A stretch of DNA of 64,000 nt from CAZGMJ01 sp964526785 (lineage in GTDB: Bacteria; Planctomycetota; Phycisphaerae; Sedimentisphaerales; Anaerobacaceae), in NCBI GenBank assembly GCA_964526785.1, contig CAZGMJ010000018.1, forward strand, positions 17,325 to 81,324, written 5' to 3'. Positions 33,995 to 42,781 of this stretch are shown in pieces. The notes under the pieces are model-generated. The model ran no database searches. It was not told the DNA's origin and saw nothing but the letters and a program-made list of their open reading frames with translations. The stretch's first letter is position 1. The number at the start of each line of letters is the position of its first letter. The position numbers and the translations under genes are program-made.

Positions 33995-34141
33995 GGGGCG
34001 TATAAGGAGTGTGTGTGACTAAGGAAGAGGTCTCTATTGGAAATGAAGCAGGCGCTCATCGTATGAGTGCACATGTTGCACACTGGAAGGTTTTGATCGA
34101 GCGGGCGCTCGCACAGCAGTGCAACGAAACAGGAGGCTCAG

Positions 34142-34747
34142 ATGAAAAGGTGTTTGATTGCAGTTTTGTGTACAGCGATTCTCAGCGGTTCGGCCTATGC
34201 CGGGCCGACGCTATTCTCTGACAACTTTGACTCAGAGAACGGCGGCAACGAAAAACTGAATTACGAAGGTTTCACGAACTGGACTGTTTCGGACGGGACT
34301 GTGGACCTCATCGGCAACGGGGGTACATATGATTTTCTGCCGGGCAACGGTCTGTATGTGGATATGGACGGTTCAAAGAAAGACGCCGGCAAGATGACGT
34401 CCGACAATATCAATCTTGCGGCCGGCACGTATTTGCTGAGTTTCGATCTGGCGGGTAACCAGCGGAACGATACACCTGAGCAGGTTACTGTCGAGGTGTT
34501 GCTTGGTCCGTTGTTCAGCAAGTCGTATAGTCTGAGCCAGCATGCCCCGTTCCAGACGTTTACTGAGATATTCACTGTGCCTACGGATCAGCCCGTAAAA
34601 CTTACCTTCGCAGGGGCGCACGGCGACAATATCGGCATGCTGCTGGATAACGTGGCCGTCAGCGTGGTCCCGGCTCCGGGGGCGTTTCTGCTTGGCAGTC
34701 TCGGTGCGGGACTGGTTGGGTGGCTGCGCAAGCGCAAGTCACTGTAA
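34142..34747 (+). CDS. PEP-CTERM variant (VPAPGA tail) surface protein
   Basis: 201 aa: signal peptide (MKRCLIAVLCTAILSGSAYA), a jelly-roll-like beta domain (LFSDNFDSENGG, WTVSDGTVDLIG, YLLSFDLAGNQ, PVKLTFAG), and the C-terminal sorting tail VVPAPGAFLLGSLGAGLVGW with RKRKSL. The P-A-P-G-A motif is a known variant of PEP-CTERM signals in planctomycetes. AGGAGG (34132-34137) precedes ATG 34142. The gene ends with a clear terminator hairpin (34775-34800). Confidence 0.83.
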   Translation: MKRCLIAVLCTAILSGSAYAGPTLFSDNFDSENGGNEKLNYEGFTNWTVSDGTVDLIGNGGTYDFLPGNGLYVDMDGSKKDAGKMTSDNINLAAGTYLLSFDLAGNQRNDTPEQVTVEVLLGPLFSKSYSLSQHAPFQTFTEIFTVPTDQPVKLTFAGAHGDNIGMLLDNVAVSVVPAPGAFLLGSLGAGLVGWLRKRKSL

Positions 34748-34774
34748 GCGACCGCCGCCATGTCATGACTCTGC

Positions 34775-34800
34775 AAGGCCGCAACTCCTTTTGCGGCCTT
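34775..34800 (+). terminator. Intrinsic terminator of the VPAPGA-CTERM gene
   Basis: AAGGCCGCAA (34775-34784) pairs with TTGCGGCCTT (34791-34800), 6-nt loop, followed by CTTTG. Confidence 0.7.
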
Positions 34801-35065
34801 CTTTGCTGCGCCGGTTAGAGGGCAGATTCTCGCCACCCGAATTGCCCGAAGAGGCCAACGTCATGCTCCCATTGTATGCGGAGTGCGCTTCGGCTATCTC
34901 ATAGAAACCACAGATATTGCGCTCTGCGCAGAAAATTTGTAGTGACATTGTCGGCTATTGACATTTGGCGCATTTTCTTCAAAAAAATCTTTCGGTGTAA
35001 CCCCAGTATTAACATGGTGTTGTTAGGTGTGTCTTGCCTAATCGCCCTCTTTTGCCCTATTTGTC

Positions 35066-35093
35066 TTGCAAGCATGGGGCGACTTTCTATAAT
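35066..35093 (+). promoter_or_regulatory. Predicted promoter of a candidate small RNA
   Basis: TTGCAA (35066-35071), 16-bp spacer, perfect TATAAT (35088-35093). Confidence 0.55.
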
Positions 35094-35099
35094 TACTTA

Positions 35100-35206
35100 T
35101 GCTGCTGATGCAAACTTAATGGATTAAGCCGCAAAGTGGAATACACTGGCATACAGGCATCAAGCAGCGAGGAGACGGGGTGATGAAATCACACGTCTCC
35201 TCTTTT
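35100..35206 (+). ncRNA. Candidate small RNA, about 107 nt, in a gene-free interval
   Basis: Starts about 7 nt after TATAAT and ends in an intrinsic terminator: GAGGAGACG (35169-35177) with CGTCTCCTC (35194-35202), an inner GTGAT/ATCAC stem, and TTTT (35203-35206). The interval 34801-35455 has no protein-coding frame that I accept. The stem contains GAGGAG, whose complement CTCCTC could in principle contact ribosome sites. Expression and targets are unknown. Confidence 0.5.
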
Positions 35207-35455
35207 GCTAAGAGGGAAGGCCCATCTGTCTTGTTCTGGTTCAATCTCATCGCATGACATTTGGCTGCCGTCACATCAATGGATGACAATTGCGACGGTC
35301 CAGACACTGCATGGGTGTTGTTGAGTTTCTAGTCCGTGGTGTTCGGTTGCGAGAACTGCTGTCGGGCAGAGACCTACTGGCCCATAACGCGCAGTCATCT
35401 ATCTGCGGGGCAAAACAAGTGTGCGGGCCGGGCGGCCCGATGGCATGACACGGAT

Positions 35456-36133
35456 TCATTTTTTCGATTGTTTACGATTGGCTGCGAGGTTCTGTATTTG
35501 TTCCTTGTTGCACTTGAAGAGAAAGCAGATGTTCCTGTAGAAATGGATCGAAGCGATATCTCTAACGAGATGGCTCGGCTGACCCTGCAGATGCACATCG
35601 TCCACCAGTTGCTTGAGAAACTCGACGGTGGTGTCGTATTTCCGAAAGCCGCCGCCGTATTCCGGGATATATGACGTATGCAGGTCTTCAATCACATAGA
35701 TTCCCATCGGGCTCAGGAACGGCCAGAGTGTCTGGAGGCTTGTGATCTGTTCGTGCATCCAATGACCGCCATCGTCGATGATGATGTCGAAGTATCCACC
35801 GGCCTCAGATACAACGCGCTCGAGGAATGCATGGTCGCTCTGATCGCCGATAAAGATGCGGGTCCGTTCGGTTTGGAATCGCCTGCAGTCTTGGCGGATG
35901 TCGATGCCGAATATTCGGGCTTTCGGGAAGTAATCTTCCCACATCCTGAGCGAGCGCCCCTCTTCGACACCGATTTCGAGCAACCTGATCGGCCAGTGGC
36001 GCAGCTGTGCGAATGTGGCGTCATATAAGTGGGTGTAGCTGTGTTCAGTCGAACTCTTGTCGGTGCCGTGTTTTATAGCGAGCTGGTCAAGTATGGAGTT
36101 GCTGTGTGAATTTTTCTTCATGGCGTCTCTCAT
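35456..36133 (-). CDS. SAM-dependent methyltransferase (macrolide O-methyltransferase-like)
   Basis: 225 aa. KHGTDKSSTEHSYTHLYD near the N-terminus, then motif I LLEIGVEEGRSLRMW and FGIDI (acidic residue of motif II), and IIIDDGGHWMHEQ, the metal/base region. This arrangement is typical of the MycE/demethylmacrocin-type O-methyltransferases and related sugar methyltransferases. No biosynthetic cluster is near, so the acceptor is unknown. Start choice is uncertain: ATG 36133 or ATG 36121; neither has a strong ribosome site. A GC hairpin at about 35420-35440 (minus strand) follows the stop. Confidence 0.8.
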   Translation of the reverse strand: MRDAMKKNSHSNSILDQLAIKHGTDKSSTEHSYTHLYDATFAQLRHWPIRLLEIGVEEGRSLRMWEDYFPKARIFGIDIRQDCRRFQTERTRIFIGDQSDHAFLERVVSEAGGYFDIIIDDGGHWMHEQITSLQTLWPFLSPMGIYVIEDLHTSYIPEYGGGFRKYDTTVEFLKQLVDDVHLQGQPSHLVRDIASIHFYRNICFLFKCNKEQIQNLAANRKQSKK

Positions 36134-36400
36134 TGGCTTTCTTCACATATCGCGCTGTGGACAATAGCAACTCCTGCGCAACTTTGCAAGGTTTTCTAGG
36201 CGGTACTCGGTTGGTCTTGTGCCACTTCGACGGCTGCGCATCTCACACGGCTGATGCGGACAATGTTCCAAGGAGAGAAGACCTCTCGCGTCGCAGTACG
36301 GCGCTCATGTACTTGATTTGTGCGCGTTCAGGCGGTCTAATACGCATGTTGTGTGAGTGTGCCCCAGTACGAGAGATACGGTCAGGTATTGAAGACAATT

Positions 36401-37042
36401 ATGGGTCCCGAATTGGAAAACAAGTCACAATTCATTGATGATGAAAAGCCCGAGAAGGAACAGAGGCCGGTCGCTTTCTCTGCGCAGCCGGCGGGTTTCT
36501 GGGTTCGAGTGCTGGCGGCATTCATTGACGGTTTGGTCCTGCTGCCTGTCGCGGCGCTGCATCTGCGCAATATGACGATAACGAAGAGCCTGCCTCTGTT
36601 CCTTCTAAGCGTGGTACCCAACTTCCTCTATAAACCCCTGATGCAGTGGCGTTATGGTGCGACTCTGGGGAAAATGGCCGTGGGGTTGGTGGTTGTGGAT
36701 GAAGACGGACATCTGCTGAGCATTGTCAGGGCGTACCTCCGCTTCCTTCCAAATCTGCTGCTGGGGGCAGTGAGTGTGACGGGAACGTTGGCGGTCTTCG
36801 GGACGGAGGCTTTCAGGCAGGCCCGCTCGCTGGACTCCCTGGGTGAACTACAGATACCCGCTGCGCTTGGCATGCTGCAGGGGGTTCTTGCGGCGTTTGT
36901 CCTTGCCGACTGCCTGGCTGTGGTCTTTACTCTGCGCAAGCGGGCGATTCACGATTTCATGGCGGATTCGTATTGTGTCATAGGCAGATCGCTGAAGTAT
37001 CGAGACGAACCGGAAGAAGAGGGTGACTCGGGTGCTATGTAG
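36401..37042 (+). CDS. RDD-family membrane protein
   Basis: 213 aa. The RDD motif (arginine and two aspartates) is seen as FWVRVLAAFIDGLVL and in KRAIHDFMADSYCVI, the normal start and end of the domain. Four hydrophobic segments are visible (about 35-50, 62-80, 108-130, 155-180). RDD proteins are inner-membrane proteins of uncertain, possibly transport, role. ATG 36401 is used; an in-frame GTG at 36353 would add 16 residues. Ribosome site weak (GAAGA). Confidence 0.78.
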   Translation: MGPELENKSQFIDDEKPEKEQRPVAFSAQPAGFWVRVLAAFIDGLVLLPVAALHLRNMTITKSLPLFLLSVVPNFLYKPLMQWRYGATLGKMAVGLVVVDEDGHLLSIVRAYLRFLPNLLLGAVSVTGTLAVFGTEAFRQARSLDSLGELQIPAALGMLQGVLAAFVLADCLAVVFTLRKRAIHDFMADSYCVIGRSLKYRDEPEEEGDSGAM

Positions 37043-37092
37043 TTTCCAGTAACGGGGTCCGAACAAGAAGGATGAATGAAAGAAGGTGTACA

Positions 37093-38241
37093 ATGAAGCG
37101 GAAGATGTGTTTTCCAGGTACGGCGGGACGAGGTTTCGCATTTGTGTTGCTGATTGTCTGCTGCGGTTCGGCCTTGTCGGCCGGGCGCGCGGCGTCCACG
37201 AACACTGCATGGGGCAAGGACGGCCCCGGCGAATTCAAAATCTATCGCGGAATCAACATCAGCCACTGGTTGTCGCAGAGCGGTCGGCGAGGGCAGCAGA
37301 GAAGGGAGTACTTCACCGCAGAAGACGTCAAGTATCTGGCCTCGCTTGGTTTCGATCATCTGCGTCTGCCGGTCGATGAGGAGCAATTGTGGGATGAGGC
37401 AGGGAACAAGGAGACCGAGGCGTTCGGCCTGCTGCACAGTGCGATCCGCTGGTGTCGGGATAAGCAGTTGCGTGTCGTCGTCGATCTGCACATATTGCGG
37501 TCGCACCATTTCAATGCCAGGGACAAGCCGCTGTGGACGGATCCGGCCGAGCAGGAGAGGTTTCTGCAGCTATGGCGGGAACTGTCGGCCGAGTTGAAGC
37601 AATACCCGGTAGGACTGGTCGCGTATGAGTTGATGAACGAGCCGGTGGCGGACGATGCGGCGGATTGGAACCGGCTGGTGGCCAGGGCGGTCAAGGAGAT
37701 TCGCAAGACCGAGCCCCGGCGGAAGATCGTGATCGGTTCGAACAAGTGGCAGTCGGTCAATACGTTCGATCAACTTGAGGTGCCCGAGGGCGACCGGAAT
37801 ATCATCCTGAGCTTTCATTTTTACAATCCGATGCTGGTGACGCACCACCAGGCATCGTGGACCGGCGTCGGCAAGTATAAGGGGCCGGTGCACTACCCGG
37901 GCAAGCTCGTTCGCGATGAGGACCTGGAGGGTCTGCCCGAGGACGTCCGGCGTACGGTTGGGTGGAGCAACGGCGTATACGATCGCGAGCGGCTGGAGAG
38001 CATGCTGGGAAAGCCGCTGCATATGGCCGAAAAGACGGGCCTTCCTCTCTATTGCGGCGAATGGGGATGTATCGTCAAGGCCCCGCGCCAGGTACGCCTG
38101 CAGTGGTATCGCGACATGGTGCATATCCTCAACAAGCACAAGATCGCCCGCGCGAACTGGGACTATAAGGGCGGTTTCGGCATCAAGAGCCGCGACGGTG
38201 AGCCGGACGACGGACTGATCGACATACTAACGGGGGATTGA
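37093..38241 (+). CDS. Secreted GH5-family glycoside hydrolase (cellulase-like)
   Basis: 382 aa. Signal peptide (residues 1-33), then a GH5 TIM barrel: YRGINISHWLSQ, LASLGFDHLRLPVDE, VVVDLHILRSH, acid/base E183 in YELMNEP, and nucleophile E323 in LYCGEWG. Both catalytic glutamates are present, so an active beta-glucanase, mannanase or related enzyme is expected; the exact subfamily cannot be told. The stop overlaps the ATG of the next gene (TGATG), a six-hairpin glycosidase-like protein, so the two are coupled and probably act on one substrate. Start at 37093 has AAGG upstream. Confidence 0.9.
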   Translation: MKRKMCFPGTAGRGFAFVLLIVCCGSALSAGRAASTNTAWGKDGPGEFKIYRGINISHWLSQSGRRGQQRREYFTAEDVKYLASLGFDHLRLPVDEEQLWDEAGNKETEAFGLLHSAIRWCRDKQLRVVVDLHILRSHHFNARDKPLWTDPAEQERFLQLWRELSAELKQYPVGLVAYELMNEPVADDAADWNRLVARAVKEIRKTEPRRKIVIGSNKWQSVNTFDQLEVPEGDRNIILSFHFYNPMLVTHHQASWTGVGKYKGPVHYPGKLVRDEDLEGLPEDVRRTVGWSNGVYDRERLESMLGKPLHMAEKTGLPLYCGEWGCIVKAPRQVRLQWYRDMVHILNKHKIARANWDYKGGFGIKSRDGEPDDGLIDILTGD

Positions 38242-39716
38242 TGTTGAATCGCAGGGCGTTTTTGAAGCGTATGCAGACGGCGGCACTGACAGGGGTCGCC
38301 TTGTCGGCACGTTGCACGGGTGGAGAGAGCCGGGCTGAATCAGACGGGATTGCTACGGGTCGGCGGGACTATATCGCGATGGTTGAGAGCCATCTGGAGG
38401 CCCTTGCTGCTGTTGGCCGTGACAACTATGGTCCGGTGAAGACGGGAATGTGGCTGGCTTCTATCGACACGAGGAACAGAAGACCGTTGCGGGACAACAA
38501 GGCCGGGAGAGTGTACCGTCTGATCGGTGCTCCGAACGGTTCGAGCTTCTACTGGGACCAGCCACTGGTGGTTGCCGGATTCGAGCTGACGCGCCTGACA
38601 AGACGTCCGCAGTATGCGCGCATGGCGAGTGAGTACATAGAAGCATTCCTGGATCGCTGTGTCGCCGACGATGGGATGTTTGAATGGGGTAATCACAAAT
38701 ACTACGACGTCTATACAGACGAGATTGTGGGCTTCTCGGGAAGCTGTCACGAACTGCGTCCGATTACCCCGGCCTGGGAACTGCTGTGGCAGCACGATTT
38801 CAAAGCCTGCGACAGATATATCCGTCGGATGTGTGAACGTCACGTGTATGACAAGGCCACAGGTGGCTTCAACCGTCATGATGACGGCAATCGCGGACAT
38901 GCGTTCATAGAGGCCGGTGGCATACTTGCCGAGTCAGCCGCGTGGTTGTACGGCAAGACCCAGGACAGACAGTGTCTCGATACAGCTCTTCGAATTGCGC
39001 GGTACAGCTACGGCCACCGGGGCGAGAACACCGGTCTTCTGGTGAACGAACCGGACAACGGACGTTGGGACTCCAAAGTAGCAACTACTGAGACCGGCGT
39101 ATGGGCACAATCCTTGCTTCGAGCTGCTGAGTACACCGGTTCTGCGGAGTTTGTGCAGATGGCCGGCGAGACTGTTGCCGCGTATCTCAAATACGGTTTT
39201 GACACTGAGGCCGGTCAGTATTACGGCCAACTGGATGTACAGACGGGCGAGCCGGTAGCGCCGCAGGCCGCGGGGTATTGGCCGGGGGAATACTCTCGGA
39301 TCTGGAACCCTGACCAGTGGCCAACGCATGATTACCCGATGGCAATGGCGAAGAGTTCTCTCTCGCTATACGAGAAGACTTCTGATGAGGCCTTTCTTGA
39401 AGGGGTCAGGCGATGGGCTTCGGTAATTGACGAGGATTCTCACGCTCCACGGGACCAGGCGGTCTATGCGGAGCAATACGGCAGGTGCATCGATTTTCTT
39501 GCCAGGGCGGGGCGGGTCCTCGGGAACGACCGATGGCTGCAAATGGCTAACCGTCTTGCCGATGACGCGGTTGAACGGATGTACGAAAACGGGATGTTTC
39601 AGGGATATCCTGGCGGCCATGTCTACGAGTCGGTAGACGGCGTGGGCTTCCTTGCTCTTGCTCTGATTTCACTTCAGGTAGAGGACAATCTGTGCGCCTA
39701 CGGGATGAGCCTGTGA
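38241..39716 (+). CDS. Tat-exported six-hairpin ((alpha/alpha)6 barrel) glycosidase-like protein
   Basis: 491 aa beginning LNRRAFLKRM, a twin-arginine signal. The remainder is a run of helices with short aromatic loops such as FYWDQPLVVAGFELTRL, GFSGSCHELRPITPAWEL and GGHVYESVDGVGFLALAL, the pattern of six-hairpin glycosidases or pectate-degrading enzymes; the family number is not assigned. The gene begins within the stop codon of the GH5 gene (ATG at 38241), a translational coupling. GGGGGA serves as ribosome site. Substrate likely a plant or algal polysaccharide by context. Confidence 0.7.
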   Translation: MLNRRAFLKRMQTAALTGVALSARCTGGESRAESDGIATGRRDYIAMVESHLEALAAVGRDNYGPVKTGMWLASIDTRNRRPLRDNKAGRVYRLIGAPNGSSFYWDQPLVVAGFELTRLTRRPQYARMASEYIEAFLDRCVADDGMFEWGNHKYYDVYTDEIVGFSGSCHELRPITPAWELLWQHDFKACDRYIRRMCERHVYDKATGGFNRHDDGNRGHAFIEAGGILAESAAWLYGKTQDRQCLDTALRIARYSYGHRGENTGLLVNEPDNGRWDSKVATTETGVWAQSLLRAAEYTGSAEFVQMAGETVAAYLKYGFDTEAGQYYGQLDVQTGEPVAPQAAGYWPGEYSRIWNPDQWPTHDYPMAMAKSSLSLYEKTSDEAFLEGVRRWASVIDEDSHAPRDQAVYAEQYGRCIDFLARAGRVLGNDRWLQMANRLADDAVERMYENGMFQGYPGGHVYESVDGVGFLALALISLQVEDNLCAYGMSL

Positions 39717-39785
39717 GATGGTTCTGTCCTCTCTGGTTCGCAGGTGCTACAATGCTGCAGGCCAGTCTCTCTATGGAGGCCTTGG

Positions 39786-40664
39786 ATGATGCAGCGAAGA
39801 ACCAGAAACCAATTGCCACTTTGGCCGGCCGGGTGTTTGTGGATCATTGTGCTGGCGGGTATTGTCTGTTCCGGCGGCTGCGATGAGGAGGCGGCCGAAC
39901 CGTACGCACGCGAGCCGGATGAATCGAACTCGATTAGTTCCGTTGATGAGAATTATCCGCAAGACGTCGGAGTAGCGGAGCGGGAGAATGTGCCGGAAGA
40001 TGCGAACTGGCCGCCGCCGCGATTCAGCGAGCGCCGGGAGGATCGCGAGGGGATGGTGGACCGAATCCACCGGGCGTACGATTTCACCGATACCCAGGTG
40101 CTGGACGCGATGCGCAACGTACCGCGCCACGAGTTTGTCCCGGAACATTTATCGCGTTCGGCCTATGCGGACAGACCCCTGCCCATCGGTCACGATCAGA
40201 CGATCTCCCAGCCCTATATTGTTGCGCTGATGACGAGCTTGCTGGAGTTGAATCCGGACAAGAAGGTGCTGGAGGTGGGTACCGGTTCGGGTTACCAGGC
40301 GGCGGTGTTGGCGGAACTGACGCCACATGTGTACACGATCGAGATTGTTCCGCCGCTCGGCAGACGGGCGATTCGGACGTTCGATGTGCTGGGATACGAG
40401 ACGATCCGGGCACGCATCGGCGACGGCTATAGGGGCTGGCCCGAAGCGCAGCCGTTCGACGGCATCATTGTGACCTGTGCCCCGCATTCGATTCCCGAAC
40501 CGCTTGTAGGGCAGTTGAAGGTTGGCGGACGGATGGTCATTCCGGTGGGCGCGTACGTGCAGGAACTTGTGCTGGTGACGAAGAACGAGGACGGAAGTCT
40601 TGACCGCAGGAGCGTGCTGCCGGTCCGATTTGTTCCCATGACCGGCGAAGCGCAGCGGCGGTGA
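39786..40664 (+). CDS. pcm: Lipoprotein protein-L-isoaspartate O-methyltransferase
   Basis: 292 aa. The N-terminus is a lipoprotein signal (WIIVLAGIVCSGGC, lipobox SGGC at about residue 31), then a ~55-residue acidic linker. The Pcm domain follows: RHEFVPEHL, IGHDQTISQPYIVALM, SAM motif I VLEVGTGSGYQAAVLAEL, IEIVP, and IIVTCAPHSIPEPL. Pcm repairs isoaspartyl residues in damaged proteins; a lipid anchor places it in the periplasm, so it likely repairs exported proteins, but supply of S-adenosylmethionine there is unclear. ATG 39786 has GGAGG (39775-39779) upstream. Confidence 0.87.
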   Translation: MMQRRTRNQLPLWPAGCLWIIVLAGIVCSGGCDEEAAEPYAREPDESNSISSVDENYPQDVGVAERENVPEDANWPPPRFSERREDREGMVDRIHRAYDFTDTQVLDAMRNVPRHEFVPEHLSRSAYADRPLPIGHDQTISQPYIVALMTSLLELNPDKKVLEVGTGSGYQAAVLAELTPHVYTIEIVPPLGRRAIRTFDVLGYETIRARIGDGYRGWPEAQPFDGIIVTCAPHSIPEPLVGQLKVGGRMVIPVGAYVQELVLVTKNEDGSLDRRSVLPVRFVPMTGEAQRR

Positions 40665-40743
40665 GCGGTTCGGGACCATGCAGTCCTCAGGTGACGGCTG
40701 GCCCGGCGGATTGATCGGAAGCGTTGTAGATGGAGACATTGAT

Positions 40744-41037
40744 ATGACGAATGGGGCAGCAGCAGGGGGCGCAGCGGCCGCAGCCGCGGCTGCGGCCGTC
40801 AATGCGGTCAAGGCAATCGGGCCGGTAGTACTGGTCGAGCGCGGGGAGTTTCTTGCGATTCTCCGAAAGACGGACAGGCCGCTGGTGGTCCACTCGCCGA
40901 GCGGCTTTCTGACCAAGTACAAGTATTTGACAAACTATCGCGGCCTGTACTTTGCGTGCAAATCGAAGGAATCATTGATGCTGCCGGCTTCGGCGGAAAT
41001 TGTCAGCGCGCGCAAGATTTCACTGCCCGATCTGTAA
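40744..41037 (+). CDS. Small protein with a polyalanine/glycine N-terminus
   Basis: 97 aa. Residues 4-15 are almost only alanine and glycine (GAAAGGAAAAAA), forming a hydrophobic helix, followed by VKAIGPVVLVERGEFLAIL and a conserved-looking tail (YKYLTNYRGLYFACKS, LPASAEIVSARKI). GGAG (40731-40734) lies 9 nt before ATG 40744. Function unknown; the tail looks like a small folded domain. Follows the Pcm gene by 80 bp. Confidence 0.55.
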   Translation: MTNGAAAGGAAAAAAAAAVNAVKAIGPVVLVERGEFLAILRKTDRPLVVHSPSGFLTKYKYLTNYRGLYFACKSKESLMLPASAEIVSARKISLPDL

Positions 41038-41137
41038 GGCTCCCGCGGTCCCGAACGGACCTGAAGAGCAGTAGTCCATCCCATCATAGCGAACATAGCG
41101 AATGTGACACTAGCGGGCGGCGCTGTCGACCGCGGCC

Positions 41138-41515
41138 TCAAGCCTCGTTCGTCTCCTGCGATTGCTTCGCGCTGCCGCGGCATTCGAGCAAGTCCCCCGC
41201 CGCTGATATGGCCAGAATCAACACGACGCCGAGCGCGGCATACCAACTCGGACTGAAAATCAGCAGGCCGAGCAGGATCAGCATGGCGTATTTGCCCATA
41301 TCCTGCCACCGAAGCGACGCGGCGCCGGCGTCAAGCAGCATGATCACGGCCGCTACAATGGTGGTGATTCCTACGAGCGAGGTAATCCATCCGAATGCCG
41401 TCTGTACGAAGGTCCCGGTCTTGGGTTCGGATATGCAGAATGCAGTGAAGATAATCATGACGACTATGAGAATAGCCAGGGTGATTATCCAGCAGCCGGT
41501 GCAATTCTTCTTCAT
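41138..41515 (-). CDS. Membrane protein with four hydrophobic segments
   Basis: 125 aa: four transmembrane helices (about 8-27, 40-62, 73-92, 95-110 of the product) and a polar tail. ATG 41515 is preceded by GGAGAG. Cysteines near the N-terminus (NCTGCW) could bind metal. No family recognised. Confidence 0.65.
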   Translation of the reverse strand: MKKNCTGCWIITLAILIVVMIIFTAFCISEPKTGTFVQTAFGWITSLVGITTIVAAVIMLLDAGAASLRWQDMGKYAMLILLGLLIFSPSWYAALGVVLILAISAAGDLLECRGSAKQSQETNEA

Positions 41516-41673
41516 GTCTGTCTCTCCAATCACTCATCCAGTCCAGTTAATACGATGCCTGTTCAACGAAAAGCATATCACGGTGTCTGCGGATGGCAAG
41601 TGTATTATTGTACGTGCAGAACTGCCGTATTGGTGATTGATCCGTGGATATCCGGCGATGATGACGCCGACAG

Positions 41674-42714
41674 CTACGGCTGCCATGTTATCTTCAGATG
41701 GTGCGTTTCGAACAATCGGCGTAATTCGGTGTCGCTCAGTTGATATCGGCGTCCTCCTTCGGATTGGAGCGTCAGGCTCTGAACCAATCGCGGGGCGAAG
41801 TCGAGGTGAAGATGTCCGTTGACGTCGCTCCTGGCGATTGTGCCGCAGTTGGCCCCGCACTCGGCGGTTCGCAGGCAGTGCCTTAGATGCAGGTCCGTGA
41901 GCGGTTCGCCGTCGCCGTTTCGCACGCGCAGAGTGAACGTCTCGGCCCGAAGGTTCCAGGTCTTCTTGATAGTCAGATCCTGCTGAACCGTGGTGCGCAA
42001 TCCGAAATGCATATCCATCATCTGCCCGGCCGGACCCAAATCGCCGGGCTCGTAGAAACGGGTATCGAGGTACAGTGGGACCAGCGGAGCCATCACTTCA
42101 ATTTGTCCGAGGGCATCGGTTTCAAATGTGCCCAGGGGCAAACCTGTGTGCGCGCCGCAATGATTCTCGTCGTATAGGTATATTGAGACCGGTATGCGGA
42201 TGCCCGCCACAGGGTTGCCATTCTCGTCCAGCATCACCAGTCGGCGGCAATGCTGTTCAGGCAGAACGACGGTTCGCCTGCCTGCGGGGCCCCAGGCAAC
42301 TGCTGCGAGGCTTTCGATGGCAGGGATAAACCGTTCGAGGATCTGCTCGGCAGGTATATCGGCGGTTCTGTACCAGCGGCGGTTGGGCAGTTCGAGGACG
42401 ACAACGTAAGCGGTGGTGTTCGGGTGCGGACGAATCTCGTTTTCGATTCTGTCGGCGGAGAGCCGGATTAGGGCACGGCCGTCCTCGATCCCGGCCAGCC
42501 GGAATCTCTCCAGCCCGTACCATGAATAGTGATACAGCCACACCGTTCCCGTCTTGACCGTGCGCACAGGTTGACCGACCGCAAGATGATATGTCACATC
42601 CACGCGAGGAGCCGGGCTCAATTGCGAGCAGAGGTACGTACCCCAGAATACGGCACCAGCCATACGGCGGATACACCCGCTACCGGCCAATATCGCAAAG
42701 AGCGTTGGTCCCAT
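41674..42714 (-). CDS. Exported protein with beta-rich, possibly carboxypeptidase-regulatory-like domains
   Basis: 346 aa with a hydrophobic N-terminus (about residues 4-34). The middle holds strands such as MLDENGNPVAGIRIPVSIYL and TFTLRVRNGDGEPLTDLHL, the pattern of carboxypeptidase-regulatory-like or Ig-like domains, and the C-terminus has ARSDVNGHLHLDFAP, again of that kind. No catalytic motif. AAAGGAT lies upstream of ATG 42714. It lies next to the coiled-coil protein at 42782 on the same strand and may be cotranscribed. Confidence 0.55.
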   Translation of the reverse strand: MGPTLFAILAGSGCIRRMAGAVFWGTYLCSQLSPAPRVDVTYHLAVGQPVRTVKTGTVWLYHYSWYGLERFRLAGIEDGRALIRLSADRIENEIRPHPNTTAYVVVLELPNRRWYRTADIPAEQILERFIPAIESLAAVAWGPAGRRTVVLPEQHCRRLVMLDENGNPVAGIRIPVSIYLYDENHCGAHTGLPLGTFETDALGQIEVMAPLVPLYLDTRFYEPGDLGPAGQMMDMHFGLRTTVQQDLTIKKTWNLRAETFTLRVRNGDGEPLTDLHLRHCLRTAECGANCGTIARSDVNGHLHLDFAPRLVQSLTLQSEGGRRYQLSDTELRRLFETHHLKITWQP

Positions 42715-42781
42715 CTGATCCGATCCTTTACCAGGCGATTAACCACCCCCAGCGGACTCATCCTGCATCATGTCTTTCGGT

